Source of the DNA: an uncultured Oscillospiraceae bacterium
GTDB taxonomy: Bacteria; Bacillota; Clostridia; Oscillospirales; Ruminococcaceae
Assembly: GCA_905197685.1 (NCBI GenBank)
Contig: CAJJZS010000004.1
Span: 124,001 to 188,000, forward strand
Length of the DNA: 64,000 bases
Reading direction: 5' to 3'
This document shows positions 60,074-64,000 of this stretch, one piece after another; the first letter of the stretch is position 1; each line of letters begins with the position of its first letter. The notes below the pieces were generated by a model. The model had not been told where the DNA came from. It searched no databases and saw only the letters and a program-made list of their open reading frames with translations. A program made the position numbers and the translations under genes.

Positions 60074-61267
60074 CTATAAATCGTAAGAAATTTTACCCTT
60101 CTGCATATCTTCCCACATCGGGCTCATCGAGCGCAGAGTGGATACAATTTCCGGAAGTTTTTCTAAAATATAATCGACGTCTTCATCGGTATTAAAGTCG
60201 GACAGAGAAAGTCTGACAGAACCGTGCGCTACCTCGTGAGGAAGTCCGATTGCCAGCAGAACATGGCTTGGGTCCAGCGAGCTGGACGCGCAGGCAGAAC
60301 CGGAAGAAGCGGCAATTCCCGCAAGGTCCAAACGAAGCAGGAGAGATTCCCCTTCAATACCGAGAAAAGAAATGTTGCAGTTTCCGGCAAGACGATTTTC
60401 TCTGGAGCCGTTTAAGCGGCACTGCGGAACAGAAGAAAGGATACCGTCAATCAGTCGGTCGCGCATTGCGCTGACACGGCGGTTTGTTTCTTCCATGGTG
60501 TCGTTTGCAATCTTTAAAGCGGTAGCCAGTCCGACAATTCCCGCTACATTTTCTGTTCCCGCGCGTTTGCCGCGCTCCTGAGCGCCGCCGTCGATTAAGC
60601 TGGTCAGAGGAATCCCTCTGCGGCAGTAGAAAGCGCCGACCCCTTTTGGTCCGTGGAATTTGTGCGCGGAAAGGGAAAGCATATCAATATTCATTTCTTT
60701 TACATTAATTTTTACATGACCGGCAGCCTGTACTGCATCGGTGTGAAACAGAACGCCTGCTTCCCGGCAGATTGCGCCGATTTCCCGAATCGGATAAATG
60801 GTTCCGATCTCGTTGTTGGCGAACATGATAGAAACCAGTCCGGTTTCGGGACGGATTGCCTTTTTGATATCTTCGGGGTTAATCTGTCCTTTAGAATCAA
60901 TCGGGATATAGGTTACTTCAAATCCCTCTTTTTCCAGACGCTGCGCCGAGTGAAGCAGCGCGTGATGTTCGGCAACGGAGGTAATCAGATGGTTTTTTCC
61001 TTTTTTCTGCAAAGAGCGCATGATTTCTTTTACCCAGTTGTCCGCTTCTGTTCCGCAGCCTGTGAAGATAATTTCAAACGGGTCTGCGCCCAGAACGTCG
61101 GCAACATCCTGACGGGCTTTTTCTATTGCGCGCTTTGCCTGATTTCCAAAACGGTAAAGGCTGGAAGGATTGCCGTATTGCTCGGTTAAAAAGGGGAGCA
61201 TGGCATCCAGCACCGGCTGAGAAATCTTGGTGGTCGCCGCATTGTCGGCATAAACGAATCTTTCCAT
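60074..61267 (-). CDS. iscS: cysteine desulfurase IscS/NifS
   Basis: This 397-residue PLP enzyme supplies sulfur from cysteine for Fe-S clusters and tRNA thiolation. K203 in LSAHKFHGPKG binds PLP; the active-site cysteine C326 is in SSGSACASSS. The N-terminal VYADNAATTKIS is typical. ATG 61267 follows AAAGGACG; the in-frame start at 61285 is worse placed. It has its own promoter with an operator-like repeat. No IscR gene is present in the window. Confidence 0.96.
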   Translation of the reverse strand: MERFVYADNAATTKISQPVLDAMLPFLTEQYGNPSSLYRFGNQAKRAIEKARQDVADVLGADPFEIIFTGCGTEADNWVKEIMRSLQKKGKNHLITSVAEHHALLHSAQRLEKEGFEVTYIPIDSKGQINPEDIKKAIRPETGLVSIMFANNEIGTIYPIREIGAICREAGVLFHTDAVQAAGHVKINVKEMNIDMLSLSAHKFHGPKGVGAFYCRRGIPLTSLIDGGAQERGKRAGTENVAGIVGLATALKIANDTMEETNRRVSAMRDRLIDGILSSVPQCRLNGSRENRLAGNCNISFLGIEGESLLLRLDLAGIAASSGSACASSSLDPSHVLLAIGLPHEVAHGSVRLSLSDFNTDEDVDYILEKLPEIVSTLRSMSPMWEDMQKGKISYDL

Positions 61268-61355
61268 AAAATATCGTCCTTTCATTGTGCGTTATCATTT
61301 GTCCCGGCACCGGTTGAAAGTCGGCGGAAACATCTTTTCCTGTTCGGATGAGTTT

Positions 61356-61384
61356 ATTATATACCAATTCGGTGTATTTTTCAA
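61356..61384 (-). promoter_or_regulatory. promoter of iscS with operator-like inverted repeat in the spacer
   Basis: On the minus strand TTGAAA (61384-61379) and TATAAT (61361-61356) are 17 bp apart. ATACACC-GAATT-GGTATAT (61377-61359), an inverted repeat with one mismatch, fills the spacer and reaches into the -10 box, a typical repressor position. Confidence 0.8.
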
Positions 61385-61441
61385 GAGGGAAAAAGCAGAA
61401 AATAAAATGTTTTTTTATTTTCTTATTAGCGGTGTCGCTGT

Positions 61442-61888
61442 TTACTTAAATTGCTGGGATTGTTCTACGGCAAGCCGGTCGCAGCGTTCGTTTTCGGGAT
61501 GTCCGGCGTGCCCCTTGACCCAAACAAAGTTGACCTCGTGCTGTTCCAGCAAATGTAGCAGCTTTTCCCAAAGGTCGGGATTAAGGGCAGGGTCTTTTTT
61601 GTTGCGCATCCAGCCGTTTGCCTGCCATTTTTTTGCCCATCCTTTTTGAATGGCGTCAATGATATACTTCGAGTCGGAGTACAGGGTGACGCAGCAGCTT
61701 TCCTTTAAGGCGGACAGTCCGGTGATTACCGCAGTCAGTTCCATGCGGTTGTTTGTGGTACACGCTTCTCCGCCCGAAAGTTCCTTGTTGATTCCTTTAT
61801 ATCGTAAAATAACGCCGTATCCTCCGGGACCCGGGTTGCCCGAACAGGCGCCGTCGGTAAAAATTTCAACCTGCTTTTTTTCCGGCAT
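61442..61888 (-). CDS. rnhA: ribonuclease HI
   Basis: This 148-residue enzyme cleaves RNA in RNA-DNA hybrids. All four acidic catalytic residues are present: D12 (IFTDGACSG), E50 (NNRMELTAV), D72 (YSDSKYI) and D137 (ERCDRLA), with the catalytic-loop His in GHAGHPEN. It lies 27 bp after the GNAT_C gene and is probably in the same transcript. The ribosome binding site is AGAAAGGACGG. Confidence 0.96.
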   Translation of the reverse strand: MPEKKQVEIFTDGACSGNPGPGGYGVILRYKGINKELSGGEACTTNNRMELTAVITGLSALKESCCVTLYSDSKYIIDAIQKGWAKKWQANGWMRNKKDPALNPDLWEKLLHLLEQHEVNFVWVKGHAGHPENERCDRLAVEQSQQFK

Positions 61889-61915
61889 AATAACCGTCCT
61901 TTCTGTGTAAAAATT

Positions 61916-62761
61916 TTATATCCTGATTGTGCCGCAGGCAAATCCGAATGATTTTTTATGGTCCAGCGCAGAGCGCAGCAACGAAGTTGAATGTTGAAAA
62001 GCGGCAGCTTTTCCGTACGGAAACAGGTGCTTGAAAGCCATGAGGTAATCGCAGCGGGAACCGATGACCTCAAATCGCTCGGCAAATTTGAGGATATTGG
62101 AATCTTCTTTTAAGTATTGACGCATCGGAGGGTACAGCAGCCAGCTGTAGCAGACAAACGCCCGATAAGAAACCTCGGGAAAGGTTTTTTCAAAAAAGAG
62201 CTTTGCCTGCGACAAGGAGTACTCTACCGCTTCGGGGGAGAGGTTGGCTCCGTGCGGAATGTGGCAGTTGATAACGGGGGTTCCTTTGGGCAAGGCGGCT
62301 TTTGCTTCGGGGAGAAATGTCATGAAAGGGTCTTGCCCCTCATCGGTATTGTCCAGGTAAACCATCTCAAAGGGCTGAAACTGCATTGAACCGATTTGAA
62401 ACAGCTCGGCATGGAAGATATGCCGCAGCCAGATAACGTCGTCTTTGGTCAGTCCGATTTTTCCGGTGTTTTGGAAAAGAGAATTTGCGCGCAGCGAAAT
62501 ATCCCGGAAGGTATCTAAAATGACCGATTCCTCCACACCTTTGTCCCGATACTTCTGATAAATTTGAGGCAGAAGATAGACGAATGTAGCAAGACGATTG
62601 AGAAGAATATGCCGGCAAATCGGAAAACAAAGATATTCTCCGATGTAAGCATTTTTTGAAAATTCGGAAATGGTTGTTTCTCTTTCGGCTATTATTTGAC
62701 AAAGCGCCTGCTCGATTTCGGGAGAAAAATGCAGCAGGGGAATCAGCTGTTCTAATTGCAT
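61916..62761 (-). CDS. acyltransferase-like protein with GNAT_C domain
   Basis: This 281-residue cytoplasmic protein has an N-terminal helical region (about 1-130) and a C-terminal region matching the GNAT-like C-terminal domain (VINCHIPHGANLSPEAVEYS, followed by AKLFFEKTFPEVSYRAFVCYSWLL). The acyl acceptor is unknown. It has its own promoter and precedes rnhA. I am confident of the gene, less of the family. Confidence 0.75.
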   Translation of the reverse strand: MQLEQLIPLLHFSPEIEQALCQIIAERETTISEFSKNAYIGEYLCFPICRHILLNRLATFVYLLPQIYQKYRDKGVEESVILDTFRDISLRANSLFQNTGKIGLTKDDVIWLRHIFHAELFQIGSMQFQPFEMVYLDNTDEGQDPFMTFLPEAKAALPKGTPVINCHIPHGANLSPEAVEYSLSQAKLFFEKTFPEVSYRAFVCYSWLLYPPMRQYLKEDSNILKFAERFEVIGSRCDYLMAFKHLFPYGKAAAFQHSTSLLRSALDHKKSFGFACGTIRI

Positions 62762-62805
62762 ATTGTTTGCTCCTTTCGGTCGGTGTGTTTGATAGGGATA
62801 CCTTT

Positions 62806-62834
62806 ATTATATCGGATTGTACACTTCAATACAA
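62806..62834 (-). promoter_or_regulatory. promoter of the GNAT_C-rnhA operon
   Basis: On the minus strand TTGTAT (62834-62829) and TATAAT (62811-62806), spacer 17 bp. Confidence 0.7.
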
Positions 62835-62901
62835 TAGAAAACAGAATATTGCCGCCGTGTGTTTCCCATACTGGATTGGAACGGTTTTCACGATAAGGAG
62901 C

Positions 62902-62930
62902 TTGACATCTTTCATGCGGAAAGGTACAAT
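62902..62930 (+). promoter_or_regulatory. promoter of the ribonuclease J gene
   Basis: TTGACA (62902-62907) and TACAAT (62925-62930) with a 17-bp spacer. It implies a leader of about 315 nt before the start codon. Confidence 0.75.
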
Positions 62931-62936
62931 AAAAAA

Positions 62937-63252
62937 GAATACCTTATGATGGGGACTTGTGCAGTCTTTCGGACTGTATTTTTATAAAATTGTTGTAAAC
63001 AGGTTTTTCCTGTTTTGAATAGAGAGAATAAAAAAGAAGGCGGAACAAGATTGTATTTCTGACAGGTCGGCTTTGAAGAATCGGTATCAATAGTTTCAAA
63101 ACGACAGACGAAATCAACAGGAAGAGAATAAAGCGTGAGCTTATAAAAACGCTGCCCTTTGCCGCCTGAACACCTTTTTTCCCGAAGACGATTTTTGCAA
63201 AGACAGGCAGAAACAAACGGGAAAATGCTTGACGAATTTAGGAGGAAACAGT
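62937..63252 (+). promoter_or_regulatory. long 5' leader of the ribonuclease J gene
   Basis: This region contains no supported reading frame. A terminator-like hairpin (CAGTC-TTTCG-GACTG, extendable to 8 bp, with a T run at 62979-62983) lies about 25 nt after the predicted start, and a second stem AAACAGG-TTTTT-CCTGTTT is at 62997-63015. These could be sites for RNase J autoregulation, which is inference. Confidence 0.5.
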
Positions 63253-64000
63253 ATGAACGAAAAAAACAACGGGGATTCCCAGGCATCGAGAAGGAGATAT
63301 TATAATCGCCGCCCGAAACAGCCGAATACGGCAGACGCTCTGGATTTAGCGGTACAGAGCGCGATTGATTTGGTAAAAGAACCGCAGCCGGAAAAGAAAC
63401 CCGCAGGAAAACAGCAGAACCGTAGCCGCAAACCGGCGCCTGCAAAAACAGAAAAGCCGGCAAAAAACCATGAAGAAAACGGCAGAGGAAGAAAGAAAAA
63501 GGACGGCAAAAAGCCGATTGTCCGCATTATTCCGTTGGGCGGTTTAAATGAAATCGGCAAAAACATGACCGTGTACGAATGTGGAAACGATATGTTCATT
63601 GTGGATTGCGGTCTTGCGTTTCCCGATGAAACCATGCTCGGCATCGACATTGTTATTCCCGATTTTACCTATGTCATTCAGAATAAAGAGAAGGTAAGGG
63701 GTATTTTTATTACCCATGGTCACGAGGACCACATCGGCGGTATCCCCTATCTGATGAAAGAAATCAACGCTCCGTTGTACGCAACCAAACTGACGGTCGG
63801 TTTGATTAAAAACAAACTCAAAGAACATGGACTGAGCAATCAGGTGCGCATGACCGAGGTAAAGCCGGGCGATGTGGTAAAGGCAGGCTGTATGTCGGTA
63901 GAATTTATCCGCGTCAACCACTCGATTCCCGATGCCTGCGCATTGGCAATCCGCACACCGGCGGGCGTTATTGTGCAGACCGGTGACTTTAAGGTAGATT
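63253..64000 (+). CDS. rnj: ribonuclease J (3' end outside the window)
   Basis: The first 249 codons of an RNase J, a metallo-beta-lactamase/beta-CASP nuclease for mRNA decay and rRNA maturation. The N-terminal 85 residues form a basic, Lys/Pro-rich extension, longer than in Bacillus RnjA. The core begins VRIIPLGGLNEIGKNM; the metal site ITHGHEDH (H155, H157, D159, H160) and QTGDFK are visible. AGGAGG precedes ATG 63253. The gene is truncated by the window edge, not by mutation. Confidence 0.95.
   Translation, partial: MNEKNNGDSQASRRRYYNRRPKQPNTADALDLAVQSAIDLVKEPQPEKKPAGKQQNRSRKPAPAKTEKPAKNHEENGRGRKKKDGKKPIVRIIPLGGLNEIGKNMTVYECGNDMFIVDCGLAFPDETMLGIDIVIPDFTYVIQNKEKVRGIFITHGHEDHIGGIPYLMKEINAPLYATKLTVGLIKNKLKEHGLSNQVRMTEVKPGDVVKAGCMSVEFIRVNHSIPDACALAIRTPAGVIVQTGDFKVD

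Noticed and set aside
1..64000. CRISPR arrays, T-box leaders, rRNA, transposases, integrases or prophage
   Set aside because: I looked for regular spaced repeats, the GGTGG T-box core and mobile-element proteins and saw none; the only notable direct repeat is the iscS-iscU pair.

Overview
The window is a chromosomal segment of a spore-former-lineage Firmicute, most likely class Clostridia (Oscillospirales-like). The evidence is the yabP-yabQ-divIC-yabR sporulation/division block, Rex, RNase J, DegV, PepV, YitT and AI-2E family proteins, DUF4358 and DHHW proteins, strong AGGAGG ribosome binding sites and TTGACA-17-TATAAT type promoters. I see no phage, transposase, integrase, CRISPR array or rRNA. 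Two tRNA genes (Leu-GAG, Lys-TTT) are present. The species cannot be named from this sequence alone.

Layout. 0-8.2 kb: a complete peptide-type ABC importer (two permeases, two ATPases, one binding lipoprotein) followed by two tandem amidohydrolases, the first of which has lost every metal ligand. 8.4-16.6 kb: BrnQ, an NTF2-like protein, a membrane alpha/beta-hydrolase-like protein with a stand-alone Smr domain, GNAT, PyrE, a B3/B4 protein, TraX and a split CHR transporter. 16.8-20.5 kb: an MBOAT acyltransferase with a DHHW partner, then a lipoprotein. 20.6-22.3 kb: yabP, yabQ, divIC, yabR. 22.3-29.4 kb: two TrkA-type proteins, an acidic Cys-containing membrane-anchored protein, an MBL hydrolase, AI-2E transporter, YitT and PepV. 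29.5-37.3 kb: tRNA-Leu, an anchored SGNH hydrolase with a DUF4358 lipoprotein, NagB, a radical SAM protein, an HD protein, a TSUP transporter, a Zn-dependent phospholipase C-like protein and PncB. 37.3-45.5 kb: RecG, an aldo/keto reductase, tRNA-Lys, an EF-P-modification-type reductase, an NSS transporter, a lipase, a Usp-like protein and Rex.

45.6-48.8 kb: a glycosyltransferase, a flippase-like protein and a DUF368/PopT-type polyprenyl-phosphate transporter, which look like a lipid-glycan envelope module. 48.8-55.7 kb: a polar amino acid ABC importer, a gate-domain membrane protein, GNAT, DegV and diaminopropionate ammonia-lyase. 55.8-58.2 kb: three tandem cyclophilins (two lipoproteins, one cytoplasmic). 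58.2-62.8 kb, minus strand: MnmA, IscU, IscS, RNase HI and a GNAT_C protein, with a duplicated 93-bp element between iscS and iscU. The window ends inside a ribonuclease J gene.

The observations most worth checking are the enzyme/pseudoenzyme amidohydrolase pair coupled to the peptide importer; the duplicated hairpin element and spacer-located operator in the isc region; leader or attenuator structures before the NSS transporter, popT and rnj; and the cyclophilin trio with one degenerate member. None of these is proven to be a new system from sequence alone.
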